Notes: a model not told the origin generated them from the sequence alone. Shown: positions 22,521-33,261, numbered from the stretch's first letter. The stretch: 64,000 bases of DNA from Alentia gelatinosa (GCA_950022655.1 OX465579.1:16467088-16531087), one strand, 5' to 3'. A program made the numbers and translations.

Positions 22521-23132
22521 GAGTCCAGCCCTGACAAGATCGAGTCAGTTGTAATCTTCCCCCAATATAGTATTCTTTTTTTCTTTTAGATCTTTAACCC
22601 ACTGAAGTCAGTCGTAATCTAATCCTCAGCCTTAGAAGATTTTTTTTCCCAATTTCATTTTTAAAGAACTTTTCAAATCTTAGATCATTTTAAGATTCAA
22701 GTGTCATATTTCATTTTTCGGATGATCAATAGGATTATGATCAGATACATATAATTAGGCCTATATCGGAACACTAAGGTGGTAAAATAGAGCCTGGAGT
22801 CTACTGAGCTCCAAATCGTCTACGATAAGCCTTACGATGCACCTGAAAGCCAATTACGACGCACGCCGATGTTCTTAGTCTAGACGTTTGTGTAAGGTAA
22901 AGATGTTCCCGATTGTATCATTGTAGCGCATCGGGACCTCTTAAATTTCTATCGTAGTCGGGTGGACGGCAGCCCTAACACACGTATATACAATTGTAGC
23001 CGCTATTCCCCTGTGATATTGGCTTCCTACACAGAGGAGCAGTGCAGTGCAATAGAGTGGAGTATGATTTGTGCGCTATGAGCAGCTCGACGAGCAGATC
23101 CATCTGCTCATGTCTGGGTGCAAGGCGGCAGC
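22521..23132. other. Unassigned stretch
   Basis: No gene or shared family recognised. Confidence 0.3.
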
Positions 23133-23227
23133 TAGACTTACTCAAGTCTTTGATTGCGGACATAATCGAGAAATAAAACTAATTTGCAACATTTGAACTT
23201 CCCCTAACACCTGACAGGCTGAGGAAC

Positions 23228-23425
23228 CTGGGGCCCATCTACATCTAGATGCTTTTCATTATACCATAGAGAACCAGGAAGAATGTGGGTCAACGTTATT
23301 CAACACTTATGGACAACCTTATGGATGGCTAATACTGCTTTAGCAAACAAAGTTAATGGTCAACAAACGATTAACATTGTATGAGGTACAGAAAATGGTA
23401 TTCTAGATTACTAGGCGGGCCCCTG
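23228..23425 (-). mobile_element. Family C inside family D
   Basis: The ends are CTGGGGCCCATC and CGGGCCCCTG. Internal AACGTTATTCAACACTTATG and GCTAATACTGCTTTAGCAAA are the reverse of other C copies. It lies at the same point of D as the C elements at 40.1 and 49.6 kb. Confidence 0.6.
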
Positions 23426-23481
23426 TATCCTGGTGAGGAGAGGTGAAGTCAGTGGAGGGGTCAGGGCAGGCATGAGAGACT

Positions 23482-23773
23482 AAAGAAGAAACCAACAAGT
23501 TTTGGTCAAAGTTGTCGTTCTCCACAAGATTGATGTGGAGTGATATGAGCGAGGCGACAGCCGAGTGAATATCACGAAGCATTCAACGGAGTTGGAGAAC
23601 AACGCCAATGACCAAAACAGGTTCCTTTCTGTATTTATCTCACCCCTGTACACACTAAAATAAAGGTCGATGCGCAAGATCATGAAGAACGGGCTGCAAT
23701 ACTCGTAGGGGCATGGAGAATGAATTCCCAATGTTAAGCCTATGGGACAAAAATACCAGGGGTGAGATAAATG
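23482..23773 (-). mobile_element. Hairpin superfamily, beta subtype, with GACT duplication
   Basis: On the minus strand: ATTTATCTCACCCCTGGTAT, CCCATAGGCTTAACATTGGG, closing GGGGTGAGATAAATACAG, then a hairpin with arms starting GAAAGG and ending GGTTTCTTC. The apex is the inverse of 23542-23573 (TTCACTCGGCTGTCGCCTCG). GACT stands on both sides (23478-23481 and 23774-23777), and joining them restores the D sequence, so the boundaries are well fixed. No ORF. Confidence 0.7.
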
Positions 23774-24078
23774 GACTGAAGCCAGTCTAGGCGGCGGGCA
23801 GCCCACTCTCCCCCGCGCTAATCCATAGGTGAGCCGCTCCCCGGCATTATAATCACAATACTCCGAGCAGCTCCGAGCAGCTCACCCCAGTGGAGTGGAG
23901 CTATAACCCCACAGTGGGTCTGGAGCAGAAGTAGCCGAGCTCAACGCCTTCAATCAGTGTGCGAGCTAGCTGCACGGCGAGAGAAGGTGGCAAAGGAATC
24001 GGGGATCTTTTTGGTGCCATAGAGTCCCTCCAAGTGGAGTGTCTGTGAGTGTGTTATTTCTTTTGGTCTTGGTGCCAG

Positions 24079-24230
24079 TTTAAGAGGGTAAAAGAAGAGC
24101 CCTGGCACCAGCCCCTACACACCAGGCCGCCCCTAGCCTCTCCAGTCCACCAGCCACTTCATCCCTCGCCCCAGTACGAGTCCGACTTCCCCATCCAGTT
24201 GCCTAGCAACCATCTAATCATCCTGAAGAG
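24079..24230 (+). CDS. Candidate internal coding exon, function unknown
   Basis: A 152-nt stop-free stretch follows a good acceptor (TTATTTCTTTTGGTC ... GGTGCCAG) and ends at AAGAG/GTAGGA. It reads in phase 0 as 50 residues starting FKRVKEEPWH and ending NHLIILK, with two bases left over. Third codon positions are mostly C or G, unlike the flanks, and the frame is closed on both sides by intron-like sequence. VKEEP matches the psi-K-x-E sumoylation consensus common in transcription factors; the middle is Pro/His-rich and looks disordered. I do not recognise the family. A GTTGCCTAGCAAC word (RFX X-box-like) falls inside it by codon use, which is an alternative explanation for constraint. Confidence 0.4.
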
Positions 24231-25022
24231 GTAGGACTGGGTTTGGATCACCCCACGGAAGGAATTCTGGTCTGCGATAGTATCTGGCCGCCTGCCCAGC
24301 CCCTCCGCCACCGTGACGCCGTGTCACCTAGCTCCATATGCTACCTCGGCTGCTACAGATTGCTCTCCTTTAATTTTAAAAGTAAAAATTAACACCAGAT
24401 TCTGTTGCAATACACATAAACCGCTCTATATATCAGGGTTCAGAAAAAAAACCACCACATTAAAATGTGTTTCATTGCAATACAGGGTATACGTATTACC
24501 TACACATTCCTGTGGGGTATTAAGAGAAAGCTCAAGTGTTTACATGCGTTAGTGGGGAAGTTCAGTGGGGGATCATGGATTATAGCAATGTAGCAGCTGA
24601 CGGGCAGCCATATTTATTGAACCACATTCAAGTTATACAACAAAAGATCGAAAGTGTAAAGGACACCAATGTAACTTCAACTGGATCAATAAAGAATTAT
24701 CTATAAAAAAATTTTTTTTAAAAAAGGCTGAGTTTGGTGCTTTAGGAAGGGAGGGGGAAAAAGTGAGGAAAACATGAATTCCAATGGATATTGAAATCTG
24801 ATGTCCCTGACCGTCGATGTATTATTGTACCTGACTAGAACACATTGACACACTTCTATGTTTTTGGTGGGTCTCTTTCATTTTTCCCTGGTATGTGGCT
24901 CTAAAAATAGATGCCATGTGAAAATTGCTGCTTCCCATGCAAAGTCCTCAGGAGACGAGCATGCACGAGCAGTATCCTCCTTCTCCGGGGGCACCGTGGA
25001 GGGTGACGGGGGCAGGCGCTAT
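24231..25022. other. Unassigned; possible retroposon tail
   Basis: If the preceding exon is real this is intron. At 24690-24725, GGATCAATAAAGAATTATCT then A/T runs resembles the tail at 12150. No other feature is seen. Confidence 0.3.
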
Positions 25023-25306
25023 TATAGAGAAAACCTATGATGCTCATATCCCATAATTGAATCGCGTAGTAATTCACAAGGTGAAGCCGCATGAATTACA
25101 TAGCGATTCAAACGAGTTGGGATCAAGCTCTGATCGTAAACTTGAATAGGTTTCTGAATTTATCTCACCCTTAACATTGACTAATGGGCTTACAACTGTT
25201 ACATAATCCCCCATTGGATATTTTTCCTAAATATCTCATGGGCGTTGGATGCTAGTTCCCAATGTTAGATCTATGAGAAAAAAAAATTACCGGGGGTGAG
25301 ATAATA
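25023..25306 (-). mobile_element. Hairpin superfamily, alpha subtype
   Basis: On the minus strand the first domain runs from TTATCTCACCCCCGGTAATT to GGGTGAGATAAATTCAGAAA. The following hairpin has arms with GAGCTTGATCCCAACTCG on one side and a matching GGGATATGAGC on the other. The apex TTCATGCGGCTTCACCTTG is the inverse of 25071-25097. Confidence 0.7.
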
Positions 25307-25319
25307 CGTACGACGCCAC

Positions 25320-25640
25320 TCCCGGCCACCCCCCGATGCTGTCATTGTTTTGCCGCTCGCTGCCTAATTAACCTGTCCTCACGGGCTCATTAGGCTGTCA
25401 CTAATAGCATTCCCGGTGGGTCTTTTTATATATATTTTTTTAACCCGGGCCCTTTTGCCTCCCGCCGCCCGTCCCGCGCCGCCCGGTTCGGCTGACAAGG
25501 TAAACGCATGCTTCCGCGTGCGGCGGGCCAATTGGGGCCGGTTTAATATAAACGCGGGGTGTTTATAATGGCCTTCTTCCTGTGACATGTCCGTGCAGCG
25601 CACATAACTCACGCCAGGGGGCGCGACGCCCGGCACGCAG
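25320..25640. promoter_or_regulatory. Motif-dense CpG island (candidate enhancer)
   Basis: It contains GTCATTGTTTTGCCG (SOX/POU-like), CCTAATTAACC, CTCATTAGG, CACTAATAG (homeodomain cores), GGTAAACGCATGC and GTGTTTATAATGG (forkhead-like) in CpG-rich, non-repetitive sequence. Role inferred from motif density. Confidence 0.3.
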
Positions 25641-25807
25641 CACACCTTGACAGAAATTCAGAAAAAAAAAAAAAAAAAAAATGAAACTCGTACTGCGCAT
25701 CCTCGCCGCTATAACCACCCCGCGACACGGTCCTCACCCCATGACTTCCGCATACCTCGCTCCAACAGCCGCTAATTTCACAAATAACCAACACGTATGG
25801 GTGACTA

Positions 25808-25925
25808 GCGCTTTATCCTACCTACCCCTCATATTAATCTCCATAGACTCAACATGGTGGGCCTGTATGCCACGGTTATGCCATAAAATAGTTATATGCC
25901 ATTGGTGACATATGAAGTCAACTTG
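25808..25925 (+). mobile_element. Hairpin superfamily, epsilon first domain only
   Basis: TTTATCCTACCTACCCCTC, TCTCCATAGACTCAACATGG and ATGCCACGGTTATGCCATAA match 30880 and 59226. The hairpin domain and the closing GGATAAA are missing. Confidence 0.55.
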
Positions 25926-26749
25926 CCAAATCCGCGGCCAGGACTCGAGAAGGTAGGCAAGATATCAACGTGGAGATTTATATGTTTCTAACTGGATTTG
26001 TTTCAGCATTCTGATTATTCTGATAGTGACGCTATTTAATGCCATTGAAAGAGGTGAGATAAATCTAGAACCACACACGAATCATGAAATAAACAATACT
26101 CTCTAGCACTGGGAATCCCATCTGTCGTCACTCAGACCAACATTACACCTAGATATTTGTTCCTCTGTCACTCATGTCGATTATTCAAATTAACACCTTT
26201 CGTACGTAGATACCACATTACAAGCAAACCATACCATTCCCAGAATACATTTTGGCCATTTACTATTATCCAAACATATTTTGGTCACACAAAGAAACTG
26301 AATTCAAACCTTTGCATTCCCGTTTAAAAATAGACCTTGGCCGATGGAGAACAACACAACCAGAGGACACTACTAGTCTCCGTACAGAGCCTTGGTTGCT
26401 CTACTCTCCATACAGAGCCTTGACTTGAGGGCAGGCATTATGGAGGTCTCAAGGTGGTCATCTGCAACTTTGGGTTTGACCGAATCTATGAGATGACTGT
26501 AGGTAAAAATCTCACTCTTACACATTTACCGAGGTGACATAACAAATAACAGAAATGAGTGTATATTATCTAACCTATAAATATGTATATTTCTATTCAT
26601 AAGTAAACCACAAATACTCCCCAAAACGCTAAGAATTCAGGATATTTCATAGACTGACCGTACGGGCCAGATTTTGGCCCAAACAGACAGGTTGGGGCAG
26701 AGATATAAGCGGCCACAGGAAGTCAAGTGCAGGATCTCAGCTGGGAGAT
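25926..26749. other. Largely unassigned; SINE fragment
   Basis: GAGGTGAGATAAATCTAGA at 26052 is a possible remnant of a hairpin element edge. At 26468-26545 a SINE body fragment (GGGTTTGACCGAATCTATGA) occurs. No gene seen. Confidence 0.4.
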
Positions 26750-26901
26750 TAGACTAGCTTCAGTCCCTGCATCCTATGGCTACCCTCCTCGCTGGGATTC
26801 ATAGGCCGGGCCAGTAAGAGAAGGATACATACTATAATGGACTTTACTCCGATTGTGTTTAAATCATCTAATGAATGTTCATAAAGACTTGAGCAAGTCT
26901 A
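26750..26901 (-). mobile_element. Family D element, 152 bp, with 9-bp duplication
   Basis: It starts TAGACTAGCTTCAGTCC and ends GACTTGAGCAAGTCTA. The flanks CTGGGAGAT (26741-26749) and CTGGGAGAG (26902-26910) match at 8 of 9. Confidence 0.75.
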
Positions 26902-27594
26902 CTGGGAGAGTACCAACACCCTGAGAACTGCACTGACCCGTCGCTGACCACCACCCAGACAGGCCACGGATGACCAGAGGCTATGCCAGGAGAGGTGTGC
27001 TGGTGTTGTGGCTGACCACTGACCGCACAGTGGCTCTGGACACCTCTCCTCACCACTCGTCACCTTCTCCACACCTGACTCCACGGACACTGGGCTAGAC
27101 ATGGCGCTGTGTCAGCACATGCCTCATCGAGCCTGACCCTTCCGCCCCACTGCACCATTTGTCAGGCAACCTGGATACCTGTCCTATTATCTCTGCTAGG
27201 ACATGAATACTGTATGTCCCAATTACCTCAGGTGCCTCTCTCCATTTTTTTTTATACAAAGTCTATTGCAGTCCAGTCCTTGTACGACAAATCTAGGTCG
27301 CAGAATTGAAACCATTTGAGGACCAGTGAATTTATAACATAGATATGGTTTATTTAACATTAATGTACCTGCCTTTAGTTGATGGTATTTAAAAAGAACT
27401 TCCTTCTTGAGATTATACATGCATGGCCGAGCCAGAATCCCCTCCTGATATTTGGCAACATAATACTTCCAAACAGACCTCCGCTTACAGTGTCTTGCTG
27501 CTAGTTTTTTTGCCCCCAATACCACTTGAAAGGTAAATACATATCTTTGATGTCTCAGTAGAAAGTTTTAAACTGTCCTTCCGACCACAGAGAA
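26902..27594. other. Unassigned; weak minus-strand open frame
   Basis: A minus-strand frame (about 27375-27525) is Lys/Arg-rich and is followed by a GCAG/GTACAT donor-like site, but no domain is recognised and there is no acceptor I trust. Confidence 0.2.
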
Positions 27595-28009
27595 ACGTGA
27601 CATTCAAAACTTTTCACGGCGTCCCTCGCGCGTCTCCCCAGCGTCCCCCGTCATAAAACGTCCAGGTGACGTCGCTGGCCATCTGACGCTTATGGCACGT
27701 CACCGTGACGTTTTATGACGTCATCCGGGCCGGGGAGAGCACCTTCGAGCGTCGCTCTATTCTCGGCATCGTCTGCGTTTATCTGGCCTCGAGATGGGTC
27801 GTTATGGAGTAAAAAGTGCGCTATTGGCGTGGTTAGTGCGCAGGCCAGACTCCAAGTCTCTGTGTAGCCAGCGCTTTGAACACTCGGCGAGCGACCACCC
27901 TTGCCTCATGGCCCCATAACATGCACGGCTTAACCCTAGCCGTCCATAACCCGGGCCCGCACGCCGACTCGACCCGCCCGCCGAGCCGACAGCAACAGTG
28001 CCCGCGCCC
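27595..28009. promoter_or_regulatory. CpG island with CRE palindrome and TTATGG cluster
   Basis: A 24-bp inverted repeat (27649-27672 and 27697-27720, two mismatches) carries TCATAAAACGTC/GACGTTTTATGA and ends in the CRE-like TGACGTCA (27717-27724). TTATGG or CCATAA (posterior Hox/Cdx-like cores) occurs near 27690, 27813, 27913 and 27945. Non-repetitive here. Regulatory role inferred. Confidence 0.3.
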
Positions 28010-28246
28010 AGGGGGGGCCCGTTGAATAATCTAGGATCCTAGTTGAGGACCTTTTCTTTACTTCGTACAAGGGTTATATTTTAATAATACTTATTAAAGT
28101 CTGTTTGCTAAGACATTGTTAGCCATCCATAAGGTCGTCCATAAGTGTTGAATAACGTTGAACCACATCGTCCCTACGTCTCTATGGTATGCACAAAAGG
28201 GTTTACATGTACGATCCTAGATTATTCAAAAAGGGCTCCAGACTGC
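28010..28246 (+). mobile_element. Family C element, near full length
   Basis: GGGGGCCCGTTGAATAATCT opens it and TACGATCCTAGATTATTCAA closes it. Internal TGCTAAGACATTGTTAGCC and CATAAGGTCGTCCATAAG match the other copies. No 8-bp duplication could be confirmed. Confidence 0.65.
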
Positions 28247-28329
28247 TGAGGAGGGAGAGGGGTCAATGAAGGAGACGAGTGGGACAGATGTGGGGGGGGG
28301 GGGGGGGGGGCATAAAGGGGCTCTCCCAC

Positions 28330-28555
28330 CAAGATCTGTCACCATTTGGTTGACTTGCTAAATCTTGCTAGGTTTTGAGTAATCGCATGCATTTTTGCCG
28401 CGAAGCATCGGTATGATTGAGCACCTTTGCAATTGGTGTCGTGATAGCTCGTGGTATGCCGCGGTACCGCGGTATGTCGGGCAATAGAGCGTGAGGCATT
28501 GTGGCGGTGGACACCCGTTATCATGGAAAAACACACACACATCATCGCTCACGCC
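28330..28555 (-). mobile_element. Family G, half copy
   Basis: GTTGACTTGCTAAATCTTGC, GCCGCGAAGCATCGGTATGA and ATTGTGGCGGTGGACACC match 8.6 kb. The element stops where the 73-bp array begins. Confidence 0.5.
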
Positions 28556-29213
28556 GTATCATACACACTCCCTATGTGTTTTCTATGGACACTTTATATC
28601 TGGTAGATATATGTGTATGCTCTGAGTATGTAGATACAAACTCCCTGTGCGTTTTCATTGGAGACTTTGTATCAGGTGGATATATCTGTAAGCTCCGGAT
28701 ATGGTGATGCACACTCCCAATGTGCTTTGTATGGACACTTTGTATCAGGTGGATATATCTGTATGCTTTATGTATGGTGAACACACTCCTTATGTGTTTT
28801 CTATGGCCACTTTGTATCAGGTGGATATATGTGTATGCCTCGGGTATATATATCTATTATAGTTACACACTCCCTATGTGTTTTGTATGGACACTTTGTA
28901 TTAGGTGGACCTATCTGTAATCTGTATGCCCCATATATGGTGAACACACTCCTTATGTGTTTTCTATGGCCACTTTGGATCAGGTGGATATATGTGTATG
29001 CCTCGGGTATGTCCATACACACTCCTTATGCGTTTTCTATGGCCACTTTGTATCAGGTGGATATATGTGTATGCCTCGGGTATGTCCATACACACTCCTT
29101 ATGTGTTTTCTATGGACACTTTGTATCAGGTGGATATATGTGTATACCCCGGGTATGTCCATACACATTCACTGTGTGTTTTCTATGGACACTTCGTATC
29201 AGGTGGATGATGA
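28556..29213. repeat. 73-bp tandem array from an R-type element end
   Basis: About nine units of ACACACTCCTTATGTG, TTTTCTATGGACACTTTG, TATCAGGTGGATATATG and TGTATGCCTCGGGTATGTCC. Starts at 28996 and 29069 give a 73-base period. The unit matches the outer end of the elements at 15004 and 51918 (TCCACCTAATACAAAGTGTC in reverse). Confidence 0.85.
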
Positions 29214-29762
29214 AGTGGGGAACCCCCCCTGCACAGTACACGTATAGAGACCCACCCTGAGACGACGCACTGCTCGCGTCCCACCCCTGCCAGGCCTCTC
29301 ACGTTATACACTTTAATATGTAAGGTGCCTGGGAGTGGATCAATACACCAGGCACCTGGCGCTTCACGATGATCTCATGGTGCTACTTGACAATGAGTAC
29401 ACGTAATGGGTGTCAAGTTATATCAGTCCCAGACTCTACTTCATAGAACAGACACATTAATTAGCATTGACTCTACACACATCTCACACATACACAATCA
29501 CTTTACAGCCCCGGTGTGCCTCCCACCGAGACTCGATTCCCTGGCCTCTCAGTGCTGTGGCTCTGTGGACCAGTGTGGATCAGTGGTAGATTAGCCACCA
29601 CCTCTGTCCCTGACAGTTGTTCTGGTCCGATCGCTTTCGGGCCAGAAAACTCGATACATATATCTCGAAGCAGTGTACACTTTTGGGACATCATGGAACA
29701 TAAACTATGAATACTCACTACAAAGCATTGTTAACTGCTGGAAGAATGATTCACTCTTCCAG

Positions 29763-29834
29763 CGGAGATTCTGCCTCTGGTAGTAAGAAGAGTGCAAGTC
29801 AAGGTGGTTCAGTTCTGATTCCACCAGAGCTGAC
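29763..29834 (+). CDS. Candidate 72-nt exon, phase-compatible with 24079-24230
   Basis: TCACTCTTCCAG precedes it and the strong donor GTGAGT follows at 29835. It begins with one base that completes the AG left by the 24-kb exon (giving Ser), then reads GDSASGSKKSASQ ... LIPPEL with two bases left over, so it is phase-symmetric. Both candidate exons look like disordered regulatory protein. An in-frame ATG at 29745 would alternatively allow a first coding exon. The acceptor tract is short and overlaps a small palindrome (GGAAGA..TCTTCC), so confidence is limited. Confidence 0.3.
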
Positions 29835-29894
29835 GTGAGTGTGCTCTGGTGGCCAGAGTAGATCAGTGGTGGCTTCTGTCTTCAGGCGGTGAAG

Positions 29895-30063
29895 TAGACT
29901 TGCTCAAGTCTTTGATTATGGACATAATCAAGAAATAAAACCACTTTGCAACATTTGGACCTTCCCTTTTACGCCTGACAGACCCAGGAATCCTATATCC
30001 CGCCGAGGAAGGGTGGAGTAGGTGGAGGGGTCGGGGTAGGAGACAGGGACTGGAGCCAGTCAA
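29895..30063 (+). mobile_element. Family D element, 169 bp
   Basis: TAGACTTGCTCAAGTCTTTG to GGGACTGGAGCCAGTCAA. The flanks GCGGTGAAG (29886-29894) and GCCGTGGAG (30064-30072) match at 7 of 9. Its right third is the evident source sequence of the 47-bp array at 10.4 kb. Confidence 0.7.
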
Positions 30064-30069
30064 GCCGTG

Positions 30070-30545
30070 GAGGAGCGGGATCAGCAGCAGCAGGAGGAGG
30101 AGGAGGAGCGGAGGGAGGCGTCTGAGGATACCCGCCCACGCGCCACCCTGGAGGACCTGCCGGCGACAGCAGACACGCGTACAAGGAGGAGGAGGCGTGG
30201 GGATCAATGACCCCCACCTGCACCACCCCCTCCCCCACAACCACCCGTCAACCCACGTACATCGTGCCCCCTCCCCCACCCACCCAGGGTGCCCCCTCCC
30301 GACCTTGTGGGTCCGAGACGCCCGGGGGACGCCTGGGGGACGCCCGGAGGACGCCCGGCAGGGCAGGGCCCGGCGCCGCGTCGCCACCACTGCAGGGCAT
30401 TCACCATGGCAACAGACAACGGAATTCCCGCAGCTCATTACACTAAACATGGATTACAGTCACGGTGGCGGGCCCGACGGCTGTCTGCCCATGTCTGTGT
30501 CTGCCTCCCGCCTCCCGGGGATTAACGCCAGCCACACTGGAGCGT
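30070..30545. promoter_or_regulatory. GC-rich island with AGG tract and CpG block
   Basis: An (AGG)n-like patch (30080-30115) leads into CpG-rich sequence with GACGCCCGG repeats (30318-30360). At 30390-30530 are CCATGGCAACAG (RFX-like half), GGATTACAGTC and GGGGATTAACGCC. Regulatory role inferred. Confidence 0.25.
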
Positions 30546-30694
30546 AGCATGCTGAGACCTGTTCCTATAGGCTCTGTCTAGTAGTCTTTTCTCTCTGGTG
30601 TTCTTGTTTTAAGTTTATTTCCTATTCATTTAAAAATATTTGATGGCATCAATGAATTATCAATGTTCTTCCTCATTACATTCCTCTCTTCCTC

Positions 30695-30857
30695 TAAACT
30701 TGCTGAGGTCTTTGTTATGAAAATTCAATAAATAATAACACTAAATTAGGATGAAATGCATTATAATATGTTCCCTTTCCCTGACCGGCCCAGGAATCAA
30801 TCAGGGCGAAGAAGGGTGGGGGTAGGTGATGAGGAAACAGGGACTGAAGCCAGTCTA
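30695..30857 (+). mobile_element. Family D element, diverged
   Basis: TAAACTTGCTGAGGTCTTTG to GGGACTGAAGCCAGTCTA, 163 bp. Flanking CTCTTCCTC and TTTTTCCCC agree at 6 of 9. Confidence 0.6.
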
Positions 30858-30879
30858 TTTTTCCCCATACTATTCATCA

Positions 30880-31166
30880 TTTATCCGTCCCCTCATATAA
30901 ATCTCCTTGGACTTAACATGGTCTGATTGTATGCCACGGTTATACCATGACATATTAATATGCCACGCTTGACATACGAGGTTAAAAACATATGATAGGG
31001 TAGGATAAAATCTAAACATCCCTCAATTTCATATAATTGTTAACATAGCGTTCGTTGTCTTCTGCTACAGACATCACTCAGTTCTGCTTGTGAAATCATT
31101 CCGTGAAGACAACTCACGTCATATAGACAATCATATGAGATTTTGTGACGTTTCTTGATAATATTT
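30880..31166 (+). mobile_element. Hairpin superfamily, epsilon subtype
   Basis: First domain TTTATCCGTCCCCTCATATA, CTTGGACTTAACATGGTCTG, closing GGGTAGGATAAAATC. The hairpin arms carry TTCATATAATTGTTAACATA and TAGACAATCATATGAGATTT. The apex at 31070-31097 is CATCACTCAGTTCTGCTTGTG. The end GTTTCTTGATA matches the family. Confidence 0.65.
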
Positions 31167-31529
31167 ACTTGATTGTTATCTCACAATAATTTGTTATAAA
31201 CTCATCATGTTAACTAACTGTCGCTCCTTCACCCATCTTCATCTTGCCACAAGAATAAAATGGACCAATAGCGTCATCATATCCATTCATAAACTAGACT
31301 GTGTAGACTATCGAGTAAATATGATGGATTTTACACGATCATATATATCAACAATCACTTCAGCTTTCTCCAGGTAAGAATCCATTTAAGATTCCAAACC
31401 CATCAAGTGTCTATCAACAATAACATTCACATGAAAAGAATGACAAGACAAATGAACCATGTAAAACGGATATCCATTTCACTCGAGCTTTTTTCCATGT
31501 GATTGTTTGTTTTGGCCGACCTATTTTTT

Positions 31530-31885
31530 CCCCCTGCCTCAGGCGCCATGAAGTGGACGTGCCTGTGTCTGTGTGTGTGATATCGCGTGGACCCCGCCCC
31601 CTCCACGTGTTGCACGCGCATTGCACGTCAGCTCCAGCTCTAGATAGACCCCAGCGTGCACGCCGACCCACACCAGCAATGTGTTTCCCGTTCGCACATA
31701 CTCAGCTGACTTACTCGTACGCAAACAGATCACTCGACACACGCCGCCCCAAAAACACGGCGAGTACAGCGGCGAGCTGCTCCGAGCCGCTCCGAGCTGT
31801 CAATTACGCCACGCGCGCCCATGTAAAAAACACGTGGAAACACGTGAAAAACACGCCAACATAAGCGGGATGCTGCGCCCGCCGA
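31530..31885. promoter_or_regulatory. CpG-rich island with paired CACGTG E-boxes
   Basis: ACACGTGGAAACACGTGAAA lies at about 31839-31858, with another CACGTGTTGCACG near 31603. Non-repetitive and CpG-rich. Any regulatory role is inference. Confidence 0.25.
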
Positions 31886-31965
31886 GAAGAAAATGGTCAC
31901 CGCCTTGGCTGCTGCTTCTCTATCCAGAGGAAATCTGACATTTTTTTCTATTTTTTCCCCCTTTT

Positions 31966-32148
31966 TAATATATTATTATTGTTATTATTATTGCTATCAT
32001 TACCATTATTATTATTGTTATTATTATTATTTGTATCATCATCATCATCATCATTATTATTATTATTGTCGATGTTTTTGTAATTGTCATTATTATTATT
32101 GCTATTATCATCAATATTATCGATATATTGGCATTATTACTATTATTG

Positions 32149-32212
<64 letters not shown>

Positions 32213-32305
32213 CATTATTGTCATTATCATAATTATCATAATTATCATTATTATCATCATTATTATTATTATTATTGTTATCATCATCACCACCATAATT
32301 TTTAT
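31966..32305. repeat. (ATT)n microsatellite, about 340 bp
   Basis: Imperfect ATT/ATC/TTG trinucleotides with a pure (TTA)n core at 32150-32210. Tyr/Ile/Asn homopolymer frames on both strands are artefacts. Confidence 0.95.
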
Positions 32306-32717
32306 TGAGTATTTGTTTCCCCGGGATGTTTCCCCCCCCTTGCTGCTGGTGTGGCACGGCGGGTGGATGGGTGGGTAATAGTCGGCGGAGTGTTGGTTCG
32401 TGCCCGTGCGGATGATCAGGGCGTCGCGCGTGGTGTTGGGTGGGGATTTAGAGGCGCGCAGAGAGAGCCTCCCGTGAAGATGGGGCGGGTGGTGGAGCTG
32501 GCGGCGTGTTGTGCTGCTGGGAGGGCTGTCTGGAGTTGCCACTGCAGCATCACCTGGTCGCCTGCAGTCTGGCATTATAATGGCACGGCTTGTTTGTGTG
32601 TTTACCCAAGTCACATAGCCGCCATGTGGGCCGCCGTGCGCGCCCACTACCCGGCCGTCTATCTCCACGAGGGCCTGACGACGAGAGTTCACCACAGGCG
32701 TCCTAACCACGGGCCCC

Positions 32718-33238
32718 GCCCAGCCCCACGCCCAGTCCCCCTCCACACCCCGCCCAGTTCCCCTCCACACCCCGCCCAGTCCCCCTCCACACCCCGCCCA
32801 GTTCCCCTCCACACCCCGCCCAGTCCCCCTCCACACCCCGCCCAGTTCCCCTCCACACCCCGCCCAGTTCCCCCTCCACACCCCGCCCAGCCCCCCTCCA
32901 CACCCCGCCCAGTTCCCCTCCACACCCCGCCCAGTCCCCCTCCACACCCCGCCCAGTTCCCCTCCACACCCCGCCCAGTTCCCCTCCACACCCCGCCCAG
33001 TCCCCCTCCACACCCCGCCCAGTTCCCCTCCACACCCCGCCCAGTTCCCCTCCACACCCCACCCAGCCCCCCTCCACACCCCGTCCAGTTCCCCTCCACA
33101 CCCCGCCCAGTTCCCCATCACACCCCGCCCAGCCCCCCTCCACACCCCGCCCAGTTCCCCTCCACACCCCGCCCAGCCCCCCTCCACACCCCGTCCAGTT
33201 CCCCTCCACACCCCGCCCAGCCCCCCGCCACACCCCAC
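32718..33238. repeat. 22-bp GC-rich minisatellite
   Basis: About 23 units of CCCCTCCACACCCCGCCCAG plus TT or TC/CC. Single-base length variants shift the phase, which keeps frames open on both strands. Confidence 0.92.
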
Positions 33239-33261
33239 CGCGCCCGCCTGTTTCACATCGT

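Larger units (their letters stand above)
23133..23789 (+). mobile_element. Family D element broken by two later insertions
   Basis: It starts TAGACTTACTCAAGTC and ends GAAGCCAGTCTA. The flanks GGCGGCAGC (23124-23132) and GGCGGCGGG (23790-23798) match at 7 of 9. Removing the C element (23228-23425) and the hairpin element (23482-23773 plus one 4-bp repeat) leaves about 160 bp, the size of intact copies. Confidence 0.7.

Noticed and set aside
25023..25306. Hammerhead-type retrozyme as explanation for the hairpin elements
   Set aside because: Conserved islands in variable stems suggested it, and GAAAC is present, but no CTGATGA core motif is found in the expected place in any copy.
31320..31372. 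Short exon ending at CAG/GTAAGA
   Set aside because: The donor is good but the preceding frame is short, AT-rich and lacks a plausible acceptor.
31893..32378. Tyr/Ile/Asn homopolymer frames
   Set aside because: Microsatellite translation only.
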